A stretch of 64,000 nt of DNA. It comes from an uncultured Paracoccaceae bacterium (GTDB taxonomy: Bacteria; Pseudomonadota; Alphaproteobacteria; Rhodobacterales; Rhodobacteraceae). The notes below the pieces were generated by a model, which had not been told where the DNA came from, made no database searches, and was given only the letters and a program-made list of their open reading frames with translations. This document shows positions 27,008 to 36,177 of the stretch, piece by piece (the stretch's first letter is position 1; the number at the start of each line of letters is the position of its first letter). The position numbers were made by a program, and so were the translations under genes. The stretch is from positions 186,001 to 250,000 of the forward strand of contig CANMMF010000004.1 of NCBI GenBank assembly GCA_947498985.1, in the 5' to 3' direction.

Positions 27008-27982
27008 CTATTGCGCCAGCATCCAGGTTCCGTCCGGCCAGAACGCGTGGAAGGCAAAGGCGAACATCACGTCATGCGGCAGATCCTCGCCCGCGCCGTT
27101 CTGCACCCGCACCGACCCGACATCGCGCCCCTTGGCAATGGTGCCCGCATCAAGCGCCGAGGCCTGCCCTTTCTGCCAGCTGAGCCGCACGCCCGCCTCT
27201 TCGACCACGCCCTCATCCGCCAGACGGTCCATTGGCCAGGCCCGGTCGCCAACCCGCACGACACGCATCAGCGCCGGGATGTCATGTGGCGGCATCTCTC
27301 CGGAATAGAGAAACGGCCGTTTCGAGCTGTCGTAGTTGCGATAGGGGTTCTGACCGTAGGGACGGTTCCAGGCGGGCTCCGCCATCACCAGACCCTCCGG
27401 ATTGCGCGCCTTGTACTGGTCCCAGCTCTCCATCCAACTGGGCAATTGCGTGAGTTCGACCCCGTTCAGTTCGCCCACAATCCCCTCGCCAATGGCTTGC
27501 TGCCACCAGCTTTCGGTCTCGCGGTCATACATGATCATGTCCGAGTTGCGCAGCTTGCCCGAGACACCCAATGTCAGCACCTGCCCCTGCACCCGCCGGT
27601 CAAAGGTGATCGCGGAGTTGCAGAGCGGGCAGAAGGTCACCGCCACGGGCACGCCGCCCACTTCGTCATTCACGATCTCATGCCAGGTCAGATAGCGGAT
27701 CGGATAGGCCCGCGGGCGCGCGCCATCGATCTCCAGCGTGATCACCGGCTCCATCCCGTCGATCCGGTTTTCCTGTGCCACCTCGATGAATTGCGGCTCG
27801 GTGATCGCGGGGATGCCATCCTTGGGCGGCCCGCCGGAGATCACCTCCACCCAGTTTTCCACCGATGTGTTGGTGAAGTCGGTCCGTGGCCATTCCTGTT
27901 TCCAGAATTCCGGGCTGGCCTGCGCCGACATGCCCAGGGCCAGGGCCGTCGCGGCGGCTGCAAAAAACGATAGAATGCGCAT
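27008..27982 (-). CDS. Periplasmic DUF3179 domain protein
   Basis: A 324-residue exported protein with a cleavable signal peptide (MRILSFFAAAATALALGMSAQA, cut about residue 22). The DUF3179 core follows, with the family hallmark VTFCPLCNSAITFDR, whose two cysteines may bind a metal or form a disulfide, then GVSGKLRNSDMIMYDRETESWWQQ and LTQLPSWMESWDQYKARNPEG. The biochemical role of the family is not known. The gene is alone, with the long gap 27983-28329 before it. Confidence 0.87.
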   Translation of the reverse strand: MRILSFFAAAATALALGMSAQASPEFWKQEWPRTDFTNTSVENWVEVISGGPPKDGIPAITEPQFIEVAQENRIDGMEPVITLEIDGARPRAYPIRYLTWHEIVNDEVGGVPVAVTFCPLCNSAITFDRRVQGQVLTLGVSGKLRNSDMIMYDRETESWWQQAIGEGIVGELNGVELTQLPSWMESWDQYKARNPEGLVMAEPAWNRPYGQNPYRNYDSSKRPFLYSGEMPPHDIPALMRVVRVGDRAWPMDRLADEGVVEEAGVRLSWQKGQASALDAGTIAKGRDVGSVRVQNGAGEDLPHDVMFAFAFHAFWPDGTWMLAQ

Positions 27983-28206
27983 GGCGTCTCCTCCTCATGG
28001 CTGAGAGCAAACTGGCAGAGGACGCGCCGTGCGCCTAGGGGACCTCACCGCCCTGTGATGGGTTTTGTGGCCAAGGGCCGAGCGTAGAGGTGACATGCCC
28101 CTTCAGATCCGGCCCTCACGCAGCGCCCGACCAGCGCGTCCCGTGCCCACGCTCAGGCGCCTTGGCCCGCGTCATACCCCCGCCGCCACTTCATCCTGCC
28201 GCTGAA

Positions 28207-28258
28207 CTTCGGGGAGGTCCGGGGGTGCTGGGGGGGGCCGGGGGGCTGGCCCCCCGGC
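28207..28258 (-). repeat. GC-rich hairpin element, copy E (degenerate)
   Basis: Contains CCGGGGGG-CTGG-CCCCCCGG and a second GGTCCGGGGGTGC stretch, with the AGAAGAA tail worn down to CTTCGGGG on the plus strand. It occupies part of the 347-bp gap 27983-28329, in which no gene is seen. Confidence 0.6.
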
Positions 28259-28329
28259 ACGTCGGATCGCCGAAGGCGATCCGAGACATCTTGCTGAGCG
28301 ACGTTCCGAAGGCCCCGCCACGGCGCAAA

Positions 28330-28884
28330 TTACGGCGTGACGCGCACCTGCTGCATCCGGTCGGGCGCGCCGGTCACTTCGCCGTTGCGCCCGGAGCCGC
28401 GCTTGATCGCGTCGACCACATCCATGCCATCGGTCACTTCGCCGACCACGGTATATTGCCCGTCCAGATGCGGCGCGGGTGCAAACATGATGAAGAACTG
28501 CGAATTGGCGCTGTCGGGACTGGCCGAGCGCGCCATGCCCACCACTCCGCGCTGAAAGCTGCGGTCGGAAAACTCCGCCGGCAGGTTGCCACGCTCAGAG
28601 CCGCCGCGCCCGGCCATGCGCATGTCGAACCCGTCCGCCTCCATGTCGCCGAACTGCACATCGCCGGTCTGCGCCATGAAGCCGTCGATCACCCGGTGGA
28701 ACACCACGTTGTCATATTCTCCGGCCTCGGCCAGCGCGGTGATCTGCGCCACATGGCCCGGGGCGACATCTTCGAAGAGGTCGATGGTGATCGTGCCACT
28801 GCCCTCGCCCGCGACATCAATCTCGAGCCCGGTGGCCAGCGCCGGGCTGGTCAGCAGGCAGAGCGCGGCGGCAAGACTACGCAT
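28330..28884 (-). CDS. Periplasmic peptidyl-prolyl cis-trans isomerase (cyclophilin)
   Basis: Speeds proline isomerisation of exported proteins. The 184-residue protein has a signal peptide (MRSLAAALCLLTSPALA) and a cyclophilin domain with YDNVVFHRVIDGFMAQTGDV (active-site Arg and Gln region), SANSQFFIMFAPAPHLDG and YTVVGEVTDGMDVVDAI. Its start overlaps the end of the next cyclophilin gene by 8 bp, so both come from one mRNA. The signal sets it apart as the periplasmic member of the pair. Confidence 0.93.
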   Translation of the reverse strand: MRSLAAALCLLTSPALATGLEIDVAGEGSGTITIDLFEDVAPGHVAQITALAEAGEYDNVVFHRVIDGFMAQTGDVQFGDMEADGFDMRMAGRGGSERGNLPAEFSDRSFQRGVVGMARSASPDSANSQFFIMFAPAPHLDGQYTVVGEVTDGMDVVDAIKRGSGRNGEVTGAPDRMQQVRVTP

Positions 28885-29389
28885 CGGCGGCCACCTTGAC
28901 GGAGATCATCTTGTCGGGGTTCGCGGGCGGCTCGCCGCGGGTGATCGCATCCACATGCTCCATGCCCGAGATCACCCGGCCATAGACGGTATACTGCCCG
29001 TTCAGGAAGTCGTTGTCCTTGAAATTGATGAAGAACTGCGAATTGGCGGAGTTGGGGTTCTGGCTGCGGGCCGCGCCCAGCGTGCCGCGCGCATGCGGCA
29101 GCTTGGAGAACTCGGCGGGCAGGTCCGGATGCTCCGAGCCGCCGGTGCCCGCGCGGCGCAGGTTGAAGCTGCCGTCATCGGCATTGCCATGCGCCACATC
29201 GCCGGTCTGCGCCATGAACCCGTCGATCACCCGGTGGAACACCACGCCGTCATAAGCCCCGGCGCGCGCCAGATCCTTCATGCGTTTGGTGTGTTCCGGC
29301 GCCACGTCGGCCAGCAGCTCGATCGCAACGGTGCCGTCCTTCAGCTCCATCAGAATGGTGTTCTCGGGGTCCTTGTAGTCGGCCATCAT
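28877..29389 (-). CDS. Cytoplasmic peptidyl-prolyl cis-trans isomerase (cyclophilin)
   Basis: A 170-residue cyclophilin without a signal peptide, so probably cytoplasmic. It keeps YDGVVFHRVIDGFMAQTGDV, LGAARSQNPNSANSQFFINF and the closing strand YTVYGRVISGMEHVDAITRG. Two adjacent ATG codons (29389, 29386) could start it, after GGGAGAG. It is the first gene of a pair with the exported paralogue and is divergent from pgk. Confidence 0.93.
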   Translation of the reverse strand: MMADYKDPENTILMELKDGTVAIELLADVAPEHTKRMKDLARAGAYDGVVFHRVIDGFMAQTGDVAHGNADDGSFNLRRAGTGGSEHPDLPAEFSKLPHARGTLGAARSQNPNSANSQFFINFKDNDFLNGQYTVYGRVISGMEHVDAITRGEPPANPDKMISVKVAADA

Positions 29390-29531
29390 TTCTCTCCCAT
29401 GATCGGTTGCGCCAACAGGTAGCCTGACCAAAAGGCGCGGGCAAGACGATGATTGACCTCTCCGGGCGATCAAGGCAGACACCCCGCATCGCCTGCAAAG
29501 GCGCCCGGAGACACCGCATGAGGGGGATGAC

Positions 29532-30725
29532 ATGAGCTGGAAGACGTTGGACGATATGGATCTGCGCGGCAAGACCGTGCTGACGCGGGTCGACATCAAC
29601 GTGCCGGTCGAAAACGGCGAGGTCACCGACGCCACCCGGATCGAGCGCGTCTGCCCGACCCTGCAGGACATCCTGTCGCGCGGCGGCAAGCCGGTGCTGC
29701 TGGCGCATTTCGGCCGCCCCAAGGGCACGCGGCGCGAGGATATGAGCCTCGGGCCGCTGGTGCCGACGCTCGAAGCGGTGCTGGGCGCGCCGGTGATCTT
29801 TGCGGAGGATTGCGTGGGCGACGCCGCGCGGGTCGCCATCGAGGCGATGGGCGACGGCGAGGTCGTGCTGCTGGAAAACACGCGGTTCCATGCGGGCGAG
29901 GAGAAGAATGATTCCGGGCTTGCCAGGGAGATGGCCGCGCTGGGGGACGTCTATTGCAACGACGCGTTCTCGGCGGCACATCGCGCGCATGCCTCCACCG
30001 AGGCGCTGGCGCATCTGCTGCCTGCCTGCGCGGGCCGCCTGATGCAGGCCGAGTTGCAGGCGCTCGAAGGCGCGCTTGGCGATCCCGACCGCCCGGTGCT
30101 GGCGGTTGTGGGCGGCGCCAAGGTCTCGACCAAGCTCGATCTGCTGGGCAATCTCGTGGGCCGGGTCGACGGGCTGGTGATCGGCGGCGGCATGGCCAAC
30201 ACCTTCCTCGCCGCGCAAGGCGTCGATGTGGGCAAGTCGCTCTGCGAGCACGACATGGCCGACACCGCGCGCGAGATCATGTCGCGGGCCGACGCGGCAG
30301 GCTGCGCGATCCTTCTGCCCAGCGACGTTGTGGTGGCCCGCGAGTTTCGCGCCGGGGCCGAGAGCGAGACCGTGCCCGCCAATGCCTGCCCCGAAGACGC
30401 GATGATCCTCGATGCCGGTCCCGACAGCGTGGCGGCGATCAAGGAGGCGATCCGCAGCGCCAAGACGCTGATCTGGAACGGTCCGCTGGGCGCCTTCGAG
30501 ATCGCGCCCTTCGATGCCGCCACCAATGCCGCCGCGGCCTATGCCGCGGAACGCAGCGCCGATGGCAAGCTTGTCTCCGTCGCGGGTGGCGGCGACACGG
30601 TGGCCGCGCTCAACAAGGCGGATGCGGCATCGGATTTCTCGTATATCTCGACCGCGGGCGGCGCGTTCCTGGAATGGATGGAAGGCAAGACCCTGCCCGG
30701 TGTCGCGGCGCTCGAACAGACATAG
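29532..30725 (+). CDS. pgk: Phosphoglycerate kinase
   Basis: Transfers phosphate between 1,3-bisphosphoglycerate and ADP in glycolysis and gluconeogenesis. The 397-residue protein has [15 protein letters not shown] near the N-terminus, HFGRPKG and the basic patch for the triose phosphate, [12 protein letters not shown] at the hinge, and NGPLGAFE and [12 protein letters not shown] in the nucleotide domain. The ATG has GGGGGATGAC before it. It is followed by a 171-bp gap with GANTC sites and then the ftsB-like gene. Confidence 0.97.
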   Translation: MSWKTLDDMDLRGKTVLTRVDINVPVENGEVTDATRIERVCPTLQDILSRGGKPVLLAHFGRPKGTRREDMSLGPLVPTLEAVLGAPVIFAEDCVGDAARVAIEAMGDGEVVLLENTRFHAGEEKNDSGLAREMAALGDVYCNDAFSAAHRAHASTEALAHLLPACAGRLMQAELQALEGALGDPDRPVLAVVGGAKVSTKLDLLGNLVGRVDGLVIGGGMANTFLAAQGVDVGKSLCEHDMADTAREIMSRADAAGCAILLPSDVVVAREFRAGAESETVPANACPEDAMILDAGPDSVAAIKEAIRSAKTLIWNGPLGAFEIAPFDAATNAAAAYAAERSADGKLVSVAGGGDTVAALNKADAASDFSYISTAGGAFLEWMEGKTLPGVAALEQT

Positions 30726-30759
30726 GATAAAGGCCCGGGTCGGCAGGAATGCAACGCTC

Positions 30760-30788
30760 TCGAATCGATTCGACCGCGCCGATTCGAC
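30760..30788. promoter_or_regulatory. Cluster of three GANTC sites upstream of the ftsB-like gene
   Basis: GAATC (30762-30766), GATTC (30767-30771) and GATTC (30781-30785) lie within 24 bp, inside the perfect 14-bp palindrome TCGAATCGATTCGA (30760-30773) and a direct repeat of CGATTCGACC. GANTC is the target of the cell-cycle DNA methylase CcrM in alphaproteobacteria. The site is about 110 bp before the ftsB-like start. Confidence 0.5.
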
Positions 30789-30896
30789 CCCCTTTCCGCC
30801 CGGGCACGCGCATGCCATCCTGACGCCCAAACATCCACCAAGAGATGTTGGGGCCCGGCCCCGTCAGGCATGTATCAAGACAGCAGGTCCCCACCG

Positions 30897-31199
30897 ATGA
30901 CCACCCGCAAAGCCCGGCCCGCCTTCAGCGTTCTGATCTTCTTTGCCGTGTGCTTCACGCTGTCGGCCTATTTTGTCTTTGCCGCCGTGCAGGGTGATTT
31001 TGGCCTCTTCCGCCGCGCCGAGATTGTCGTCGAAGGCGATGTGCTGGCCCGCGAGCTTGCCAGCCTGCGCCAGGATGTGACGCGGATGGAAAACCTCACG
31101 CACCGGCTTTCGGACGAGTTCCTCGATCTCGATCTGCTCGATCAGCAGGCCCGCGACCTGCTTGGCATGGTGCGCAGCGACGAGATCGTCATCCGGTAA
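30897..31199 (+). CDS. Septum formation initiator, FtsB/DivIC-like
   Basis: A 100-residue bitopic cell-division protein: short basic cytoplasmic end (MTTRKARPA), one helix through the membrane (about 10-31, FSVLIFFAVCFTLSAYFVF) and a periplasmic coiled coil (LARELASLRQDVTRMENLTHRL) ending in ARDLLGMVRSDEIVIR, which matches the FtsB tail 'LG..R.DE.VI'. It would join the FtsQLB complex at the division site. ATG 30897 is preferred to the longer reading at 30870. As in many alphaproteobacteria it precedes pdhA. Confidence 0.87.
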   Translation: MTTRKARPAFSVLIFFAVCFTLSAYFVFAAVQGDFGLFRRAEIVVEGDVLARELASLRQDVTRMENLTHRLSDEFLDLDLLDQQARDLLGMVRSDEIVIR

Positions 31200-31326
31200 A
31201 CCCGCCGCTGCACCGCGCGTGCCGACGCGCCTTTACGCAGCCCCTGCCCCGCGCTACCTTTCGCAGATGGTTTAACACTGAACGATGTGATGGCCCATCG
31301 CGGCCCCGCATCGGGAAGGAGCGCTG

Positions 31327-32337
31327 ATGGCCGCCCGCAAGACGACCGCGAAACCCGCCAAACCAAACGTCTCGGCAGAGGAGCTGAAGACCTATTACCG
31401 CGACATGCTCCTGATCCGCCGCTTCGAAGAGAAGGCCGGCCAGCTTTACGGCATGGGGCTCATCGGCGGGTTCTGCCATCTCTATATCGGGCAGGAAGCG
31501 GTGGTTGTGGGGCTGGAGGCCGCCGCCGAAGACGGCGACAAGCGCATCACCTCCTACCGCGATCACGGCCACATGCTGGCCTGCGGAATGGACCCCGACG
31601 GTGTCATGGCCGAGCTCACCGGCCGCGCGGGCGGCTATTCCAAAGGCAAGGGCGGCTCGATGCACATGTTCTCGAAAGAGAAACATTTCTACGGCGGCCA
31701 TGGCATCGTGGCAGCGCAAGTGCCGCTTGGCGCGGGGCTCGCCTTCGCCGACAAGTACCGCGAGAACGGCCGCGTGACCTTCACCTATTTCGGCGATGGT
31801 GCGGCCAATCAGGGTCAGGTCTACGAGACCTTCAACATGGCAGCCCTCTGGCAGTTGCCGGTGGTTTTTGTCATTGAAAACAACCAGTACGCCATGGGCA
31901 CGGCGCAGAGGCGCTCCACCTCGACACCCGATCTCTACACCCGCGGCGCGGCCTTCGGCATCCCCGGAGAGGTGGTGGACGGCATGGATGTGCTGGCCGT
32001 GAAGGCCGCCGGTGAAAAGGCCGTGGCGGCCTGCCGTGCTGGCAAGGGCCCCTATATCCTCGAGATCAAGACCTACCGCTATCGCGGCCATTCGATGTCC
32101 GATCCGGCGAAATACCGCACCCGCGAGGAAGTGCAGAAAATGCGCGAGGAACGCGATCCGATCGACCATGTGCGCGATCTGCTGCTGCAGGGCAAACACG
32201 CCACCGAAGACGATCTCAAATCCATCGACAAAGAGATCAAGGCGATTGTCGGCAAGGCCGCCGATTTCGCCCGCGAAAGCCCGGAGCCGGATTTGGGAGA
32301 GCTTTGGACAGATATCTATGCGGAGGCCGCAGAATGA
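31327..32337 (+). CDS. pdhA: Pyruvate dehydrogenase E1 component, alpha subunit
   Basis: Thiamine diphosphate-dependent decarboxylation of pyruvate, together with PdhB, in the pyruvate dehydrogenase complex. The 336-residue protein has RRFEEKAGQLYGMGLIGGF, the ThDP motif GDGAANQGQVYE ending in ENNQYAMG, and YRYRGHSMSDPAKYRT near the C-terminus. The start at 31327 follows GGAAGGAGCG. Its stop overlaps the start of a small orphan gene (ATGA at 32334), which separates it from pdhB. Confidence 0.96.
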   Translation: MAARKTTAKPAKPNVSAEELKTYYRDMLLIRRFEEKAGQLYGMGLIGGFCHLYIGQEAVVVGLEAAAEDGDKRITSYRDHGHMLACGMDPDGVMAELTGRAGGYSKGKGGSMHMFSKEKHFYGGHGIVAAQVPLGAGLAFADKYRENGRVTFTYFGDGAANQGQVYETFNMAALWQLPVVFVIENNQYAMGTAQRRSTSTPDLYTRGAAFGIPGEVVDGMDVLAVKAAGEKAVAACRAGKGPYILEIKTYRYRGHSMSDPAKYRTREEVQKMREERDPIDHVRDLLLQGKHATEDDLKSIDKEIKAIVGKAADFARESPEPDLGELWTDIYAEAAE

Positions 32338-32846
32338 AACCCGTTCTGCTCGGACTTTTCCTTGTTGCGGCACCTCATCCGGCAGTCGCTGACGAGGTAT
32401 CCGTCACCGCTCTGTCAGACTCGGGCGGGGGGGAATACCCTTGGGCAACGGAGGTCACGCTTGACGGATGCCAGTTGCAGAAAAAATCAGTGCAAAACAC
32501 CAGTTATGGGACGGCGACCTACATCGAGAGGCTGGACATCCGGCTGTTGGGTTTTGAATCGACACAGGGCTGGTTTGTCAACGGAACGGCGCAGGTCTCC
32601 ATTCCTTACGCGGGCACCTCAGACGATATGATCGAACGCACTGTGACAGTCTCCTTGCAGATATCAGATGATAAGGTTGTCGAGGCCGTCGAGCGAGAAA
32701 TTGACGGGCAATGCAATGGGATGACCTGTACCGGCACGCGTGCGACAAAGTCCGTGATTTTTATTGCTGGCAAGGAACCAACCTGGCCTTGGTTGACTGA
32801 AACTATGGAAACGCTTGCCGCGCTTGCGACCTCCTGCACTGACTGA
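32334..32846 (+). CDS. Orphan exported protein inside the pdh operon
   Basis: A 170-residue protein with a signal peptide (MKPVLLGLFLVAAPHPAVAD), so probably periplasmic. The mature part is rich in beta-forming residues and Thr/Ser, and has cysteines in DGCQLQKK, GQCNGMTC and TSCTD that could form two disulfides. I recognise no family. It begins in the ATGA overlap with pdhA and ends 15 bp before pdhB, so it is coupled to the operon, yet its base composition is visibly more AT-rich and its codon choice (TTG, ATA, GTA, TCA) unlike the flanking genes. It looks like a late insertion into the operon. Confidence 0.75.
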   Translation: MKPVLLGLFLVAAPHPAVADEVSVTALSDSGGGEYPWATEVTLDGCQLQKKSVQNTSYGTATYIERLDIRLLGFESTQGWFVNGTAQVSIPYAGTSDDMIERTVTVSLQISDDKVVEAVEREIDGQCNGMTCTGTRATKSVIFIAGKEPTWPWLTETMETLAALATSCTD

Positions 32847-32861
32847 GCGAAGGAACTTCAA

Positions 32862-34241
32862 ATGGCCACAGAGATCCTCATGCCCGCGCTCTCTCCGACG
32901 ATGGAGGAAGGCACGCTGGCCAAATGGCTGGTCAAGGAAGGCGACACCGTGGCCTCGGGCGACATCCTCGCCGAGATCGAGACCGACAAGGCCACGATGG
33001 AGTTCGAGGCCGTGGACGAAGGTGTGCTGGGCCGGATCCTGGTGCCCGAGGGCAGCGCCGCGGTGGCGGTAAACACTCCCATCGCGCTGCTGGTCGAAGA
33101 GGGCGAGGCGGTGCAGGACGCGGAGATCACCGCGCCCGCGCAGGCGCCCGTGCCCGCCGACAAGACGCTGACCTCCGAAAGCGCGCCCGCCGCTGCCATC
33201 ACCCACCCGTCCCCCGCCGCAGAGGTCGACACCACACCCGACTGGCCCGAGGGCACCGTGCTGAAAAAGCAGACCGTGCGCGAGGCGCTGCGCGACGCCA
33301 TGGCCGAAGAGATGCGCGGCAACGGGGACGTGTTCCTGATGGGCGAAGAGGTGGGCGAATACCAGGGCGCCTACAAGATCAGCCAGGGCTTGCTCGACGA
33401 GTTCGGCGCCAAGCGCGTGATCGACACGCCGATCACCGAACACGGGTTTGCCGGTATCGGCGTCGGCGCGGCCTTTGGCGGACTCACGCCTATTGTCGAG
33501 TTCATGACTTTCAACTTCGCCATGCAAGCCATTGACCAGATTATCAATTCCGCCGCCAAGACGCTCTATATGTCGGGTGGCCAGATGGGTTGTCCGATCA
33601 CCTTCCGCGGCCCCAACGGCGCCGCCGCCCGGGTCGGCGCGCAACACAGCCAGGATTACGCCGCGTGGTATGCGCATATCCCCGGGCTGAAAGTGGCGAT
33701 GCCCTATTCGGCCTCCGACGCCAAGGGCCTGCTGAAATCCGCCATTCGCGACCCCAACCCGGTGATCTTTCTGGAAAACGAGATCCTCTACGGGCGCAGC
33801 TTCGATGTGCCCGACATGGCGGATTTCACCGTGCCCTTCGGCAAGGCGCGGATCTGGCGCAGCGGCACGGATGTGACCATCGTCAGCTTCGGCATCGGCA
33901 TGACCTACGCGCTGGAAGCCGCTGAAAAGCTCGCCGAAGACGGCATCTCCGCCGAGGTCATCGACCTGCGCAGCCTGCGCCCGATGGACACCGCCACGGT
34001 GATCGCCAGCGTCAAAAAGACCAATCGCTGCGTGACCGTGGAAGAAGGCTGGCCGGTGGGCGCCATCGGCAACCACATCTCCGCGGTGCTCATGCAGGAG
34101 GCGTTCGACTGGCTCGATGCGCCGGTGATCAACCTCACCGGCAAGGACGTGCCGATGCCCTATGCCGCCAATCTCGAAAAACACGCGCTTGTCACCACCG
34201 CCGAAGTGATCGAGGCGGTCAGGACGGTGAGCTACCGATGA
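32862..34241 (+). CDS. pdhB: Pyruvate dehydrogenase E1 component, beta subunit with lipoyl domain
   Basis: Partner of PdhA in the E1 heterotetramer. Residues 1-80 form a biotinyl/lipoyl domain ([17 protein letters not shown], with the lipoylated Lys in DKA), then an Ala/Pro-rich linker, then the transketolase-type E1-beta domain from about 130 ([40 protein letters not shown]) and the C-terminal domain with [20 protein letters not shown] and [10 protein letters not shown]. The lipoyl fusion is a known trait of alphaproteobacterial PdhB. 459 residues. Confidence 0.96.
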   Translation: MATEILMPALSPTMEEGTLAKWLVKEGDTVASGDILAEIETDKATMEFEAVDEGVLGRILVPEGSAAVAVNTPIALLVEEGEAVQDAEITAPAQAPVPADKTLTSESAPAAAITHPSPAAEVDTTPDWPEGTVLKKQTVREALRDAMAEEMRGNGDVFLMGEEVGEYQGAYKISQGLLDEFGAKRVIDTPITEHGFAGIGVGAAFGGLTPIVEFMTFNFAMQAIDQIINSAAKTLYMSGGQMGCPITFRGPNGAAARVGAQHSQDYAAWYAHIPGLKVAMPYSASDAKGLLKSAIRDPNPVIFLENEILYGRSFDVPDMADFTVPFGKARIWRSGTDVTIVSFGIGMTYALEAAEKLAEDGISAEVIDLRSLRPMDTATVIASVKKTNRCVTVEEGWPVGAIGNHISAVLMQEAFDWLDAPVINLTGKDVPMPYAANLEKHALVTTAEVIEAVRTVSYR

Positions 34242-34324
34242 CCGCGCACTTCACCTTGTCCGCGTGCAGCCCATACCCGTCCTTGCCCGCCCCCACCCGC
34301 CACACCTGATCGAAAGAGGCCGCC

Positions 34325-34630
34325 TTGCTCCGTCGCTCTTCATCCGCCAGCGCTCGCGTCGAGGTTCAGGGCCGCGACGCCGCGCGCGAGGCCTACCGGA
34401 TCCGCACCGCCTCCGGCGCCGCTCTGGTGCCCGAATGCCTGATGCAGGGGCTGCGGCCGGGCGACCGCCCGTCCCACCAGGAGGCCTATGAGTGGATCGC
34501 GGCGCATCGCAGCCAACTGGCGGCCGCCGTCGCCGCCCTCTCCCGCGGCGCCACACCCCGGTCTCCCTATCACCTGCTCAGCCTGATCGATCACCCGCCC
34601 CTCGGACCGCCTTTGTCTTCTTCGGTTTAG
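34325..34630 (+). CDS. Small protein of unknown function between pdhB and pdhC
   Basis: A 101-residue reading frame with a TTG start at 34325 and a good ribosome site (AAAGAGG) before it. The core VQGRDAAREAYRIRTASGAALVPECLMQGLRPGDRPSHQEAYEWIAAHRSQLAAAVAALSRG looks like a folded helical protein, and no family is recognised. It lies in the direction of the operon, 83 bp after pdhB. Its last few codons run into a copy of the dispersed GC-rich element, so the original C-terminus may have been replaced. It might be a real gene of the pdh operon; the evidence is moderate. Confidence 0.5.
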   Translation: MLRRSSSASARVEVQGRDAAREAYRIRTASGAALVPECLMQGLRPGDRPSHQEAYEWIAAHRSQLAAAVAALSRGATPRSPYHLLSLIDHPPLGPPLSSSV

Positions 34631-34663
34631 AAATACTTCGGGGGTGTGGGGGCTGGCCCCCAC
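34617..34663 (-). repeat. GC-rich hairpin element, copy F, inside the pdh operon
   Basis: On the minus strand: GTGGGGGCCAGCCCCCACAC, then CCCCGAAGTATTTC, then CCGAAGAAG. It begins in the last codons of the small gene at 34325 and ends about 40 bp before the pdhC start, so it sits within a transcript where a stem-loop could affect pdhC expression. Confidence 0.75.
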
Positions 34664-34705
34664 CTCCGCCCGCGCCACATGCACCGCCCCAACAGGACCT
34701 GTCCC

Positions 34706-36022
34706 ATGCCCACCGAGATCCTCATGCCCGCCCTGTCGCCCACGATGGAGGAAGGCACGCTTGCGAAATGGCTGGTCAGCGAAGGCGACGACGTGGCCTC
34801 GGGCGACATCCTGGCCGAGATCGAGACCGACAAGGCGACGATGGAATTCGAGGCGGTCGACGACGGCAGGATCGGCAGGATTCTGGTGGCCGAAGGCAGC
34901 GCCAACGTGGCCGTGAACACGCCCATCGCAATCCTGCTGGAGGACGGCGAAGAGGCCAGCGACATCACCGCGGCGGCCGCCGCCCCCGCCGCGCCGGACA
35001 TCGCCACCCCGAAAGAAGCCGCGATGGCCGCAGGTGCCACGCCCGCGGCGGCTCCGCCCCCTCCGGCCCCTGCGAAGACCGACAGCGCGGAAACACGCGG
35101 CACCCGCGTCTTCGCCTCACCGCTGGCGCGCCGGATCGCTGCCGACAAGGGGCTCGATCTGGCAGCCATCACCGGCAGCGGACCGCGGGGCCGCATCGTG
35201 AAAGCCGATGTGGAGGCAGCCGAGGCCGCCCCGAGGCCGCCCATCCGGGCGGATGAGGCCGCGCCCGCCGCCGCCGCCAAACCCGCCGCCGCTGTCGATC
35301 CAGACGCCATCGCAAAGCTCTATGCCGACCGCCCGCATACCGAACTGCCGCTCGACGGCATGCGCCGCACCATCGCTGCGCGTCTGACCGAGGCCAAGCA
35401 GACCATCCCGCATTTCTACCTGCGCCGCGACATCACGCTCGACGCGCTGCTGGCCTTCCGCGCCGATCTCAACACCCAGCTCAAACCCCGCGGCATCAAG
35501 CTCAGCGTGAACGATTTCATCATCAAGGCCTGCGCCAACGCACTGCAACAGGTGCCCGCCGCCAACGCGGTCTGGGCCGGAGACCGCATCCTGCAGCTGA
35601 CCCCGTCGGACGTGGCGGTGGCCGTGGCCATCGACGGCGGGCTCTTCACGCCGGTGCTGAAGGACGCGCATCAGAAAACGCTCTCGGCGCTGTCGGTCGA
35701 GATGAAGGATCTCGCATCCCGCGCCCGCGCCCGCAAACTGGCGCCGCATGAATATCAGGGCGGCAGCTTTGCGATCTCCAATCTCGGCATGATGGGGATC
35801 GAAAGCTTCGACGCGGTGATCAACCCGCCGCATGGCGCGATCCTGGCGGTTGGCGCGGGCGTCAGGAAACCGGTGGTTGCAGAGGATGGCGCGCTGGCCG
35901 TGGCCACACTCATGTCCGTCACGCTGAGCGTGGATCACCGGGTGATCGACGGCGCGCTCGGGGCCGAGTTGCTCGCCGCCATCAAGGACAATCTCGAACA
36001 CCCGCTGGCGATGCTCGCCTGA
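34706..36022 (+). CDS. pdhC: Dihydrolipoamide acetyltransferase (E2 of pyruvate dehydrogenase)
   Basis: Core of the complex that passes the acetyl group to CoA. The 438-residue protein has one lipoyl domain (1-80, [17 protein letters not shown]), an Ala/Pro linker, the E1/E3-binding domain ([20 protein letters not shown], about 133-170) and the catalytic domain from about 210, ending with the CoA acetyltransferase motif [17 protein letters not shown], where the His and Asp are catalytic. ATG 34706 is chosen over 34646. The lipoyl domain is nearly the same as that of PdhB. Confidence 0.96.
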   Translation: MPTEILMPALSPTMEEGTLAKWLVSEGDDVASGDILAEIETDKATMEFEAVDDGRIGRILVAEGSANVAVNTPIAILLEDGEEASDITAAAAAPAAPDIATPKEAAMAAGATPAAAPPPPAPAKTDSAETRGTRVFASPLARRIAADKGLDLAAITGSGPRGRIVKADVEAAEAAPRPPIRADEAAPAAAAKPAAAVDPDAIAKLYADRPHTELPLDGMRRTIAARLTEAKQTIPHFYLRRDITLDALLAFRADLNTQLKPRGIKLSVNDFIIKACANALQQVPAANAVWAGDRILQLTPSDVAVAVAIDGGLFTPVLKDAHQKTLSALSVEMKDLASRARARKLAPHEYQGGSFAISNLGMMGIESFDAVINPPHGAILAVGAGVRKPVVAEDGALAVATLMSVTLSVDHRVIDGALGAELLAAIKDNLEHPLAMLA

Positions 36023-36177
36023 GCCAGCGCCGCACACATGCGAAACGCCTGAGCTCAGCGCGCCCCCCCCAAAAAAACCGTCGCGCCCGGCAAGAGCCGG
36101 ACGCAATCCAACCCCGAAGGGTTCCACAAGGACGGGCTCGACCGCACGCTGGCGCGGCCCGACCGAGGCGTCGCGCG

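Noticed and set aside
27983-28329. A gene in the 347-bp gap before the DUF3179 gene
   Set aside because: Only a degenerate GC-rich element (28207-28258) and a probable promoter are visible; no convincing frame.
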